A stretch of DNA of 54,983 nucleotides from Oehlia diaphana (taxonomy: Eukaryota; Glomeromycota; Glomeromycetes; Glomerales; Glomeraceae). The DNA is taken from NCBI GenBank assembly GCA_003833135.1, contig QZLH01000315.1:25648-80630 (forward strand), written 5' to 3'. The notes under the pieces are model-generated. The model was not told the origin of the DNA. It worked only from the letters and a program-made list of their open reading frames with translations, and did not search any database. This document shows, one piece after another, positions 1 through 12,479 of the stretch; within the stretch, counting starts at the first letter, position 1, and every line of letters begins with the position of its first letter. The position numbers and the translations under genes are program-made.

Positions 1-36
<36 letters not shown>

Positions 37-60
37 TTAAAAAAAAAAAAAAAAAAAAAG
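1..60. repeat. Poly-A low-complexity start
   Basis: Almost pure A, broken once by a short tttcatt. It is a homopolymer tract at the window edge. Similar A or T runs recur throughout the window (for example near 29024-29051, 33000 and 45241) and make homopolymer length errors likely in this assembly. Confidence 0.9.
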
Positions 61-1140
61 ATGAAACATAGGGTACCCTTAATAGGAAAAAGGTACTGAA
101 CATCTTTTTTTACCAAAAAAAAACAAAGTTCAATGGATTATCACGTACTTTAGTGGAAGTACTAAAATTAACCGGGACATCATTGCCGATATATGGAATC
201 TTTTAAGATGAATAATTTTTTAAATGGTAAAGTTTTTTTAATTGTGGATTAATTTTAGTAATTTATTACTTTAAAAAAAAAAATAAATAAAATAATAATC
301 CGGAAATGGTTTGACCAAGTTCAACGCAACTAATTTAACACAGTTCAACGCACTGTTTTTACTATTAATATTAATATTATCACTTTTTCCGAATATGGGA
401 TGAATAGTGAGAAAAAATAATATATTTTTTTTAAAAAAAATATGCAATTCGGGAGGCTTTGACCTTTTTTTTTTTTTCTTATACGATGAAAAGGAATAAT
501 GAAAAAAGTTGTGTACCTATTTTAAGGATACCAATGAATTAAACGAATTTGGTTAATGATTTCCAAATATCTTATATACAGTATACATATATGAAACTAA
601 TAAAATTACGTAATAATTCCACGCGATACATAAATAATGGTACAAAAAATGAGGAGTATCGTCATCATATAACTTTATATATTTTAAAATTTTTAATAAA
701 TTTATTTCATGGGAAAATAATTATCGAATAATAAAAAAATGCATTAATTTTTATCCTGTAATATTACAAAATTTGTTTCATTTCTGAAATTAAAATTACT
801 TTAATAAGAAAAAATGAATAATTGTTGGATGATCTTTTAATTTCTTTCAAGTTTCAAATTAATAAATAGGATTATCATTACTAAAAAATTAGGTACAAAT
901 AAAGAAACGTGTCAATGCATCACTAAATTATTTTTTACATTAATATTAACAAATAAGAATTTTGACAGGTGGTTCTACTTTGAATCAAAAATTTAAATTA
1001 AATTAATTAAAATTTTTTTTTTAAAAAAAAATGTCTTAAAACACGCGAGAAATATATTACCTCCTATGAGTGTATTACCTATGTATGTTATGTATGTTCT
1101 ATGGGTGTATTACCTATGACCTATAGCCTGACCTATGGGC

Positions 1141-1213
1141 GTATACCGGAGTATTACCGGAGTATTACCGGAGTATTACCGGAGTATTACCAGAGTATTA
1201 CCGGCGTATTACC
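1141..1213. repeat. 11-bp minisatellite
   Basis: About six head-to-tail copies of an 11-bp unit close to accggagtatt, the last two with single changes (accagagtatt, accggcgtatt). Related but looser tacctatg-type words lie just upstream (about 1060-1140). The overlapping 82-codon open frame is best explained by the repeat having no stops. The block is clearly more GC-rich than its surroundings. Confidence 0.85.
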
Positions 1214-1359
1214 TGGTGAAAAAAAATTCCCGATAATTTTCCGTATAGCTACAGAACATTTCGGTAATTACAGTTATTCGGCCGTATGGTTTGTCGCATT
1301 TTTCATTCAACGGACATTTCCGGTCAAACCTTTTGGGCGCTTATTTTAATAATTGTTCT

Positions 1360-4300
1360 AATGCATATGTACATATATACATATATATATATGTATATTT
1401 TAATAACCCTTTTTTAAAAGAATATCTTATTAGTAAAAAATTGTAAATAAAATTTATTTTTTAGTTTATAATTTTTAGGTTAAGAAGATCGTAGTTTTTA
1501 GGTTTCATTTCTTCGTATTAAGCATTGATTGGTTTTTACTGTCGTTATAAAAAAAGGAATTGTTTGGTTTCACAAAAACGAAGTATTTATTTTTTGTGAA
1601 AGAACATGATCAAATTTTATTTAATAATTTGCACCTTATTGTAAATAAAAAAAGTTCCCCTATTTTTTTTTTCACTTAATCAAATAAATCTCCGTCAATA
1701 TTTGCTAAAAAAGTTTCGATATGACTAATTGTAATTAGAAAATCTAACGATAACATTACAAAAAAGAATACTGCGTCTTTAAATATATTACAAATAAATA
1801 TTTATCTTATAGAAAAAAAAAGAAATGAAACACATTTAAAATTTCACGCGTAAATAAAAAAAAACATTTCAGCCATACAATAATGTAACGTTACATCCTT
1901 ATCTTTTTACAAGATAAATATTCTTGAAACTTTAATCAAATGTTTTAATAAAATAACAATTATTTTTTTTTTCTAAATAATAATCACAAAAAATTTTATT
2001 ATATTTGAAATCTTTGATCAAAAGTATCAGAAGTATGACTTGTAAGGGAATAAAAAAAAAGAAAGGTTTATAAAAATCGTTCGTTCATTTTAGTTTCTGG
2101 CCGACATTACTTAAGATCGGCATTTTTGCCAGAATTATAAATATTTATTTGTTTAAAATCTAGCCTAGAATTAATAAAGAATTTGATGTACAGAAATTTG
2201 AAACCGGAAAATATATTATCCGTAATTTTGTTCACAGATTTTCGTTGGATCTACCTGATTCCTGTAAATCTAATAAAACATTAACAGTATTTATTTTTTC
2301 TTTGTGAAAAATAAGATTGTGTAATCTATTATTTATAAAATTAATAAAAGATCGGTTCGTACTTTAATATAAAGTTTGAGGTATGTAATAGATTAGTGAT
2401 GATCAGTAAAGATTAGTTCAGCATAACGTTTAAGAATTACGTAATCAGATTTACTTAATAAGTAACAAATCATTACGTAACCAAAATTTTTTGCATATCA
2501 TGGGATCACCCATGACAATTTCTAAACCACAGTTCTTTAATTTTTATTTATCGATGATTTAGAAGCGTTAACAAAGAACTCTCCGAAAAAAAGCGCTTTT
2601 GAAATTTATGGTTATATAGTACAAACTAGGAAATGGGAACTTTTGTAAATCCTGAGTTTTACTTAGTAAATTGGGAAGTATATTAAGTATATTCGTGATA
2701 TAGACCAAAAATCGGTGGTGAAAATTGGTGAAAATCACGTGATGCCATGAAACACCCGTGACTTCAAATCGTACCAAATAAAGAAATGTGTTACAAGAAG
2801 CGAATTTTAGTGAAATGCTATACGGTAATAACAGTATTAATTAACCTCTTGTTATTATTAACCGTTTTCTTTTGATAGTTTTAATTATTTTGCTTAGATG
2901 ATTTATTAGTTGATAAACAAAAAGGTTCGTTCTTTTACTTTGTCATAAATAAATATTACCAAATTAAATAATTAGTTATCTTCTATTTCTTTAGAGTATA
3001 AATTGGTATTTATTAAATTTTTTGGCTTGGAAAATAAAAATGTTATACTTGTATACTTATCAAAAATCTTTAATTATAATGAACTTGATGATTGGTCTTA
3101 ATGATTGAATTTACTACCCCGCCGAATTCAAATTTTATGGCTGTGGTGGTTGTGGTGGTGGCTAAATGTGAATATCTTTCAAGAAAATAAAGATTTCTTA
3201 ACAAATATAATTAATTTTGAACAAATAACCAAAAAATGAAAGTGTCCAGCCAAAAATATCAGAATTTCATGACAACACATAAATTTAACTACCAATTAAA
3301 GAGTGTGTACTTGACATTTTTAGTTTTGCTAAGTTTCAAATGTTTTGTTAGGTTAGGTTTTGGCAGTTTTGGAATGGCTGAAACTGAAATTTAAATGAGC
3401 AAAATATTTCGTCAATTACAAAACAGTTTTGCCTGAAACATTACACCAGTGAAGTCATCTGAGAGTAGCATAGTTTTCAGTTTTCTTATTTGTATTACTT
3501 TTGATTCTTGCATAGTTTCTATATAGTACATTTTGATGCTGTGTTCATTCTAAATATTTAAATAAAAATAAAATAAATAATACTAATTAAATTATTTGTT
3601 ATCTACAGTATTATAGTGATACAAACTGGTTTCATACATGTTTGAAATTAAATCAATGAATAATTTAAATTTTAATAATTTTTTCTGATGACAGTTAATT
3701 TTTTTATTTATAATTTATTGTGGCAATTGGCTACACAAATTTTATTGTATCATAAAATATATTTAGCCATCAGCAACTCTCATTTTGTGATAGAATAAAT
3801 AAATTTTAATCAAGAATATTGACGATGAAAGACTGATCATGATATTTCAATACTTTCATTTATTTTGGTATAGTTACAAAGACTTATTTTATGAATAATA
3901 TGATCTAACATATCTGATTTTTGTAATTGTCCATATGTACCATAATGCCTTTGCTTCCTCAAAGAAATTTGTAGCTCCATAATGGTCTTAATACAGCATT
4001 ATTTAAATTATGATTCGATTATGAACTTTTTAATTTTGAAAAGAATGTTAATATAAGAACAGTACATTAATAAAAAATAATGATAAAAATTATAATTTCT
4101 TGAAGATTCTATTATTTCATTTTGCAGTTGCTAGTCAAGAATTTAATAACTGAAAATCTGAAATAGAATTCTCTCACATTAAAAAAGTTTCAAAATATAT
4201 TAGTATTATTTATCTTCTGGCAATTAGGAAAAAGTAAAATTTTACTATTCTAATTAGCCAGGAGATAATTGATTTATCTCCTGCCATTTACACAATAGTA

Positions 4301-4750
4301 AGTATTTATAGTATATTGTGGGTAACTGAGTATAATATAGTATATTTTATTGTTGAATCTTTTTTCTTTCACTTGGTTTTTTTCATTTTAAGATTTTTAT
4401 TTTAGAAAATAATTAAATTTTAAAAAGCTTCGGAACTATTTGCTTATTATACTTGAAAAATAATATTGAGATTACAAATAAGTTAAAAGAAAGTTTTTCT
4501 CATTTGGAAAATGCAAATCTTTCTGAATTACTCGAATTTTCAAATCAGTCCATTATAGTATAATCAATAGTTAATTATTACCGCAAAATTTTCTTGCTGA
4601 TCAGGAGATAATATATAATAAATAATTTTGTAATCACAAACAATGGTAACAATGGTAAAAATATTTTTAACAAATATAAATATATTAATCCGTAAAAAAT
4701 TTCAAAAAAAATCTTTCAAGTTATAAAACTCTATATAATACAAAAAGAAA
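1360..4750. other. Intergenic, no gene seen
   Basis: AT-rich sequence with no reading frame that looks coding on either strand. It contains simple AT tracts near 1370-1395, a GGT-rich patch near 3138-3165, and a small inverted repeat (aggagataa / ttatctcct, about 4260-4282). I see nothing else in it. Confidence 0.5.
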
Positions 4751-4752
4751 AT

Positions 4753-7415
4753 ATGTCTTCTTCAGCTTCAACTTCAACTTTCTCACCTCCAAATAAATTC
4801 TTTCAAGAACTTGACTACTTGTTACAGTCAAATTTAATAACAAAAAATGAATATATTAGGTCACAAGCTTATTATATCAAGTGCCCAGATGAGGTGTTTA
4901 GAACAGAGCACATTCTGCAACGTGCAATAGATGATGAAGTAAAAGTTGAATGTATCAAAAGATTATTAGAATATGGTATATTCACATAATTGAAATATGC
5001 TTGGCTTCATTATTTCTGTGCTTTGAAATATTCATCAATAATACTAAATACTTACCAATAATATCATATTTTCATTCCTACTTCTTATTATCACATTCAC
5101 ATTTTTATAGAACAACAAATTGCTACTGGTAAGTGAATTAGTCAATGCAGAAAATGCGACTTAGCTTATCTATTGTTTATTTTATTTTCTGTGTACTGTC
5201 ATATTCACCAATAATAATCTCATTTTTATTCTGCTTCTTATCATCATATTTCCATTTTATAGAACAAACTGTCACTGGTAAGTAAGTCATAAAAAATTAG
5301 TCAATACAGTGAATGTAATTTGGCTTTTTCATTGTTCATTTCATCTCCTTAAACATTTTCATTTTATGCAGGAAAACGTTTACGTCCACTTTCTCTTTAT
5401 GAGCCAACAGGTGATTCTTTTTCCAATATTACTGTTATTACAAAACAATCTCTTCATTTCTAATTTGTGATTTTATCCTTAGAATCTTATAAGATTAATA
5501 AAATCTCTTTTGAATCATTATTGGAGCTTGGAGACCATTTTTCAGCAGATGAAAACCCTGTCATATTTGTTCCCTTTATTCCACGAATTAATATTCAGGA
5601 AAGCATCTGCAATCATATCTACACTAATATTTTTCTTGTATATGGTACAAACCGTAAACAAGATTATCAGGGTATTATAATTTATGGTGGAAATGGTGTT
5701 GGAAAGACTCGTATGGGATTTGAAATTGAGAACTTTATTGCTGAAGATGAACGGATTCAAAGATGCATAGAAACTTTGAAAGTAAGCTTCAAACATATAT
5801 ATATTAGTATGAAAGAGATTTTAAATTTATTAGGAGAACAGCAAATACAAAATCCCGAATTAAAAACATATCCTCGAATTCCCAAGGATATTGAAAAAGC
5901 AGAAAATATTCTTAATATGTGTATTGCAATATATTTTTTTGCAAAAGCATGGACAAAAACTAGAATTATAAAACTGATGCCTGAAAAGAGTATGCATTAC
6001 AAGGATATTATATATATAATTCGTAAAAATTTGAATTTGGATAGAGATTCCCTTTTAGTCTTAATTTGCAAATTGATGAATTTCAATTTTCATCTTATTG
6101 GACAACTACATTTCTTCGTATTATAGCTGATATTGTAGAGACTGATAATACGTTAATAATTACTGTATGTACTGGTACTGCACCATCTCAAATATCTGCT
6201 TTGGATATTATTTGCGCGTCACAGTATCGTACTGCAAAATTAAATTTACCACCAATGAACTTAAGTGAATCTTCACAAGCATTTACTAAGTTTATTAGGT
6301 ATTTTGATAATAAGTATGACGCAAATACACTTGTAGAAAATAATATTTATATTAGTATAGTGAATGCTATATATAAGGGGAATACCAATGATCCTTGAAA
6401 TTGCAACAAGAGTGATTTCAGAGAAAAAATCAAATGTATTTGAAAGTTATGATGTGGCAAAACAATTTTGGGATTCATTGTGTAATCATGTAAAAATTAA
6501 ATATTCCAGAGAACTATGGTTGGAGTGTTTAGGTGATGAAAATAATGTTGTTTTACTATTATATTTCATACATACTCAATCCATCATTTCCAAGAAAGAC
6601 AAAATCTTTGACTCTAAATATACAATTGAAGAATTTGAAATAGGTGGTCTCATTTATCTTGAGGAGTTTGATTATGAAAATTACATTCCAAGAGCTCCAT
6701 TAATTATAATATCCATATTAGTGGATTACTTCAATTTAAATAACATTTTTGATAAATCACTTTTAAGTCCTTTTACTCTGTTAAATGAAGATACATTTCC
6801 AAGATTTATGCTTCGTATGCATCAAGCTACATATGGCTTAGCAAATCTTCTTGGTATTTCCACAATTACTTTTACAGAGATTTATGGTGGGAATGGTATT
6901 TGTTCAAATGATTTCAGAAATAAAGAGATTCAAGTTAAGGAAATTGAGTACTATGAACATTCAGGTTTAATACCTAAGGAAGAAGGCAAATATGATGAAT
7001 TTTCTAAACCTGGACTAAAAGATAGAAAAATATTCCACTAGTATGTTCAGGTCCTCTAGGATATAAAGAAATTGACATTACTTTAGGTAAGTATCTAGTT
7101 CTGATTGCACGAAGAACCCATTCAGTTGATGCATTAACACCACATGGTGATGAGTAATATAAGTATAGTTTAGCTTTAGAATCTGGGTATCCAATCCATA
7201 CAAGTTCAACAGGAGAAATTGGCATAAATATTCTTAAGAATGAAGCAAAAAAAGCTTTAAGAGGATGTGAACGATTTATCCTTATTTCTCCAAAAACTTT
7301 TATAGGTGACAGAACAGAGATTCCAGAGAATTGTGCTGTTGTGGCTGGAGAGGATTTACTCAACTTTATTAGTCCCTATGCAATTCTCACTGGAAACATT
7401 GCAACTAATGTATAA
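4753..7415 (+). pseudogene. Crinkler-like P-loop NTPase gene, broken
   Basis: Exons seen: 4753-4975, 5111-5128, 5263-5277, 5372-5410 and 5483 onward; every intron is phase 1 with gt/ag ends. The product starts MSSSASTS and carries a Walker A loop (GGNGVGKTR, about residues 167-175) and, after a frameshift, a Walker B-like LQIDEFQ and a VCTGT strand. Three shifts break the long exon: a missing T near 6064-6067 (three T where the paralogue at 14208-15720 has four), an extra base near 6373-6383 (gggg run), and a missing A near 7028-7032. An in-frame TAA lies at 7155-7157. Reading through these breaks continues to a stop at 7413. The NTPase resembles those of crinkler/RHS-type proteins of fungi and protists (inference); the usual crinkler header is absent. 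Three of the lesions could be homopolymer sequencing errors; the TAA is harder to explain that way. Confidence 0.65.
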
Positions 7416-8226
7416 TTTTTATAAATTTTTTTCTTTCATCTCCCTTTTTTTCTCCTTTTATTAAAAATATATTTCATATTATAGTTGTTATTTATTTTTT
7501 GAAATTATTATATTAGAGTTGACAGTTTATTAAATTCAAAAAAAAAGCTATAATTAAATAAAATAAATTTCAAAAAACAGCTTTTAAATAAAATTTCAGT
7601 TAACTTTAATCTAGTTGTATAAAAAGTTATTATTTATGTAACTGCATACTAATATAAAATATAATAAAAAAATTCTTGATACAGCAAATATTTTTAGGTG
7701 ATAATATGTTACATAATAATTATATTTCCAATATAAATATAAAAATAAGGTAATTACGGGTTGTTAAAATCACTGTTATCACGTGACACTATTTATATAA
7801 TTTAGTATTATGAAATTTCGCGTTTATTGTTTAAATTTCTTTGCTAACAACTTAAAATTTTTTAAATGTATTAAATGTATTGTAAAATAAATATTACAGT
7901 ACATTATATACAAACCATGTTAAGATACTCGTTATTGGACTTATGTTATATAATATTAATTGTAATATTAATTTATTAATATGTATATTTAATATAAATT
8001 GTAGCAAATTATTGTAAAATATATTGTAAATTTAACTATAAAATAAATTGTAAATTTTATTGTAAAAATACATCTGTAATTTTAATCGTAAAATACATTT
8101 CCTCTATTCTCATTTAAATACTCCTCACTTCACCATTCTTCATCTTTTTTTGATGTAAATACTATTAAAGAAATTATGCATTAGTAGCTGTTCATTAATA
8201 TAATTAAAGATAAAGAAAATACTTAC

Positions 8227-9762
8227 CAAAATCTGAAAACCAACACTCATCTAAAAAAGGGAAAAGAACGAAATATTAGAAACATTTCGTTAACATTAAA
8301 TAAAAAGATTAAAAACATATTCGTCTTCCCACCAAATTCCACGTTCTAAATCTGTCTAAAAAAAGGAATTTGTCAAAATCCATACATTCAGGCCTATCAA
8401 AAAAAAAGAATAGAAATTGGAATGTTAAAATAAATTTCGTTAGAATAAATAAACTAAAGCAGAGAAAAAACTTACCAATTCTGTGTTTCGTTAAAGAAAG
8501 AATCCCTACTCTGCGCATCTAAGGACTTGACTGCATATAAAAAAAGAGTAAATTAAAACGTTAGCAAGATGTTTCACTAAAAGAATTAAATTAACAAAAT
8601 ATATTTCAAAATTCCTTACAAAACAATATGCACCCAGGTACTGGCCATCTAAAAAAAGAGAGAAAATTGAAACATTAGTAAAACATTTCATTAAAGTATA
8701 AATTAAAAAATTCTTTTAAATCAGATAAATAATAGTTCTTTTCTAAAAAAATTCAATATTCATATATATTAAATATATTTGGTCTAACCATTTTTTTCAA
8801 AGATTTGGGTAATTTGTTATATATTGTTTACCTATAAAGAACTCCACGTGTCCAAAGACATGCTCAACCCAAAAAAAGAGAATATTGAAAGGTTAATAAA
8901 ATGTTTCGTTAAAGGAATAAGTTCAAAGAAAAGTTTTAATACTTACTGAAATTAACATTTTTCAAAGATCTGTCGCCTAAAAAAAGGAGAAATATCAAAA
9001 CATTAGTAAAATATTTCATTAAAAGGAATAATTTCAAAGAAAGTTCTGATACCAATGCTTTTAAGATCTGGTCACCTAAAAAAAAGAGAAACCCCAAAAT
9101 ATTAAAAAATGGTTTGTTAAAAAAATATAAATAAACATTAAAAAATATTGTCTGATTTCTCACCGAAATTCCACACATCCAATAGATAAGTCCTAATAAG
9201 AAGAAAATTTAATATCAAAGACGAAAACAAAAAAACAACAAACTACAAAAAAAAACCTACCTCTATTTCCACAAGAGATGGACACTCACTTCTATTTCCA
9301 AAGAGAATTGGCAACTCTAAAAGAAGAAAAATGTAAAGTTCATTAAATAAAATAATTAAAGAAAAAACAAAAAAAAAAAAACAAAAAATATCATACCAGA
9401 ATCCTATATCCAAAGAAAATTGAGAGAATCTCCTAGATAAAAGAAAGTAAATGAATTGTTAGAATCTGTTCGTTAAAATAAAATAATTAAAAAAAATTTA
9501 ATAACTTACTGAGATTTATGTCTAAAAAGACCGAAAGAACTGCCTAAAAAAAGAAAAATGTTGAAATGTTAAAAATGTTTCATTAAAATAGATAATTGAG
9601 AAAAAAAAATTTTCACCTTATTCTCACGTGTCAAAATAGCTGAAGAAATAAATCATCCAAAAAAAAGTAAGAAAAATAACTATTAGAAATCATTAGTTAA
9701 AAATAAAGCAATTAAAAAAAAAATAAATTTATGTACTGAAGTTCACATCTAAGGAGAGATGG
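8227..9762 (-). repeat. Tandem array of micro-exon/intron-like units
   Basis: Read on the minus strand, about 14 units of 75-180 bases each show a T-rich 3' splice-like end (cttttttttag), a 23-56 base block, then a 5' splice-like gtaag or gtgag. Candidate mini-exons: 9762-9737, 9639-9617, 9543-9510, 9432-9397, 9316-9261, 9192-9164, 9075-9053, 8976-8947, 8862-8832, 8648-8620, 8518-8476, 8355-8333 and 8250-8227, with one degraded unit near 8393. The blocks share a core like ttggatgtggaatttca. The intron-like parts share a word like catttcgttaaa on the plus strand. Exon lengths are not uniformly multiples of three, so no long fused reading frame is evident. It could be a micro-exon gene, a spliced non-coding RNA or a decayed array. 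Confidence 0.55.
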
Positions 9763-9944
9763 CTAGTAAGATTTTTCAACAAAAGGTGCGAGAGAAATGG
9801 AAAAAAGAAAAAAAGAAATGGGAAATGTAAAAGTAAAGGGAAAAGGGAAGGGAAGGAAAAGGAAAGAATGAAGGAAAGATAAAAGAAAGATATGAAGGAA
9901 AATAAATGGGCAAACGAAACATTAGTTAAAATCAAAACTTTCGG

Positions 9945-10405
9945 TTATATGACTTTTGGCTAAAAGCACTTAATTTGGCACTTGATTTGGGTTGCGGAGA
10001 TGAAATTATTAATATGATTAATGGATTTATTAATTGCAAGAAAAACACTATTGAAGAAACAAACAATGAAAATAAAGAAGAAAATCTGCAAACTTTGGAT
10101 CCTAGTTCGAAAATGATGTGGACGACCACCAAATAAACGGATTAAATCAGCTTCTGAATCGAACTCACGTCATGCTAGTACAAAAAATAGCGCAATTAAT
10201 CCATCTAATCCTAATTTATATGTACGCGAAATGCAACAAAATTCTCAACAAGCATCTTCATCAAGAGCTCCTTTAAATACTAACTAATAATAGTGATTTT
10301 AATATACAAAGACATGAAACAAATGAGAACACATTAAAACGGAAAGTGTATATATGTAAAGTTTGTGGACAATCGGGTCATAATGCTAGGACATGTAATA
10401 AATAA
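9945..10405 (+). pseudogene. MULE transposase C-terminus, decayed
   Basis: Three blocks in three frames form the tail of a Mutator-like transposase. Frame 3 (to the stop at 10134) has an acidic linker; frame 1 (from 10120) reads GRPPNKRIKSA followed by a Ser/Asn-rich linker; frame 2 (about 10286-10405) ends in a zinc knuckle CKVCGQSGHNARTC, spaced C-x2-C-x4-H-x4-C. The GRPPNKR linker followed by a CCHC knuckle is the usual end of fungal and plant MULE transposases (established knowledge). Two frameshifts and a run of stops at 10285-10296 show it is dead. No catalytic DDE part was found upstream. Confidence 0.65.
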
Positions 10406-10609
10406 ATTAGGCAATGAAGTTGAGATTCAGTTGTTATAGTACAGAGAATTTTGAAATTTGTTTATTTTATAACGCTAGTAAAATGTGTACTTGAATATTT
10501 CTAAAAAAAAAAAAATGAAGTTTTTTTAATCGCCGTGTCGAAGTCACCTGATTTATTAATATCACGTGAACCGGTGATTTTAACCGCCCGTTATAGTTAT
10601 AGTTTCGTT

Positions 10610-11290
10610 TCAGGTTTCAGAACTTATGGATTTGGCCATGTTTCGGCAAGTTTTGCTTGGCAACATGTATAGTTCAGACATCAACCTTTTGTCAATAATA
10701 GCTTGCAATATTTCTCTTAAGTTATATATGCATGGATATGTAAACCCAATAGTTGGGTATTTCACACCACTTAAAAAATGTGTGCATTTTTCAAAAGGAC
10801 TTAAAAGTTTTACTACTTCTTTAATGTTTTCCATTCATAAGCTGTTGTATTCAATTCTAATTTTTTCACCCTTCTTATTACAAATATTTGAATTTGTATC
10901 ATTTATTAAAGACGCCTTTAATATTGAAATGGCTGGTTTAAGAATCATAATAAGTCTTTGAAAAGCAAACATATAATGCTAAATTCAAATGTGTATTATT
11001 AGCTTTTACTACATCAAGAACAACATGATCTTCCCAATTCTTCAGCTTCTTGTGTATTTAATTGCATTGCTTATTGTCTGTATAAATAAATTTGTGATTC
11101 TTTTAATTGTTGCTTTTTTTATCTGTTGCTAAAATGCAATAAGACATTTACATTAGTTAATTAATTCTTTCATTATATCCAACTCCTTCTAATGCTAAGC
11201 TGAAGTGTATAGGCAGCATATGGAATTCTTTCAACTCCTAAATTATCACATACTTCTTATATTAGATGCATTATCAGTCACTATTGCATT
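10610..11290 (-). pseudogene. hAT transposase fragment, decayed
   Basis: On the minus strand the pieces lie in the order expected for a hAT transposase: AIVTDNASNI (about 11285-11250), RIPYAAYTLQLS (about 11225-11190), a block ILKPAISILKASLIND (about 10958-10905), then PFEKCTHFLSGVKYPTIGF and YPCIYNLRE (about 10795-10700). The YPT...YPCIYNL block and the TDNASN block are well-known hAT core motifs. A stop lies just before MENIKEVV (10834), and the blocks are in different frames, so the element is inactive. No terminal repeats or BED zinc finger could be assigned. Confidence 0.75.
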
Positions 11291-11739
11291 TATTTTTGTA
11301 TCCATTTATTAAATAAATCAATTAAGTGTTCTTGTATTTCAATTCACTATGTGTATATGGCAGTTCAGCCACGCTAAGAAGGATTTCATGCCCAGTAAAA
11401 AGTCATTGTATAAAAATCGTGCAGTTCTTGTTTTATTTTTGTAATAATTATCTAGTTTTTGCCTAGTATTTGTATAATTGAATAAAATCACATTTTTTCA
11501 TAAAATTTAATCGTATGATTATTGTAGGCTTTCATAACATTATTAATATTCTGACATTAATAAACAAAAACTGTACAATTTTTTCTTAGTATTTGTATAA
11601 TTAAATTAAATTTAATTCATAAACTTAAATGTATGGTTATTGCAGATTTTAGATGGAAATCCTACAATTATTTTAATATGGATTTTTAAATTTGTTTAAA
11701 ATTTGTACTGTTTATTTAATTAGTACAATTACTAATCAC

Positions 11740-12110
11740 TTTCACCATTTGAATCTATATAACTATCATCAGGATCATCAAATTCTTTGTCAATAATAAG
11801 AAAACTATTTCACATTTTAAGAAATCTATACATTGATCAATCGCTCTCACATCAACAAATTGCTCAAATCCAAATTCTCGAAAAGATTTAAGTGATTTAA
11901 GTACATATTCACCTTCAACAATATTTTGAGTCCATGTGTATTGTCATTGAACTTGTGAGCAAAGTAATATTCTACACGGCCATAAAATTCTTGAGGGGCA
12001 CGATTTTTAAATGTTGCCCACTTATCTACTTTCAGCTTTGCTCAAAAAGTTCATTCAATTAGACTTACTTTGCCAGAAAAAACTTACTGCAATTCCATAA
12101 TTCATCCTTC
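11740..12110 (-). pseudogene. Transposase-like fragment, decayed
   Basis: Minus-strand pieces include WATFKNRAPQEFYGRVEYY and, in another frame, KSFREFGFEQFVDVRAID. This pair resembles a C-terminal module seen in large fungal transposase families of the CACTA/TNP2 type, but I cannot name the family with certainty. It sits directly beside the hAT and MULE remnants and is broken by stops, consistent with a transposon graveyard. Confidence 0.4.
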
Positions 12111-12479
12111 CAAAACCTAAATTTTTACTTTCCGCATAGAACCAATATCATAGTGATCATTTTGAGTTTGCATTTGAGCATACTTTTTTCCATTTTCTGA
12201 AAATTCTCTTGAAAAATTGGTTTGTAATTAGAAGGAATTCTAAGTCTAAAATTCGGCATTTTTGCAATTTTTGCCTAATTCAAGTTTAAAATTTCAACAT
12301 TTTTATCATTTTCTTTGTTCATCTTTGCTTGGTTCTTGTTTGAAATTTCAATATTTTTTTTCATTCACTTTGGGAGTATTTTTATTGATGACGTGTACAC
12401 ATTGAATTTGAAACTAGATTATAACTTTAATGAACCTTTGGCATCTTAGGCAAAATTACAAGAGACTTTTAATCCTTTG

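Noticed and set aside
7004..7363. 119-codon minus-strand frame
   Set aside because: Antisense to the C-terminal part of the broken NTPase gene, which continues on the plus strand with matching composition.
8936..9178. Phe-rich minus-strand open frames (8309-9178) as genes
   Set aside because: They translate straight across the splice-like boundaries of the repeated units; the repeat structure explains them better.
8227..9762. CRISPR-like array
   Set aside because: Units are diverged, spacing is irregular and the repeated parts are intron-like; the context is eukaryotic.
10626..10961. 111-codon + strand frame
   Set aside because: It is the antisense shadow of the hAT transposase fragment, which shows clear hAT motifs on the minus strand.
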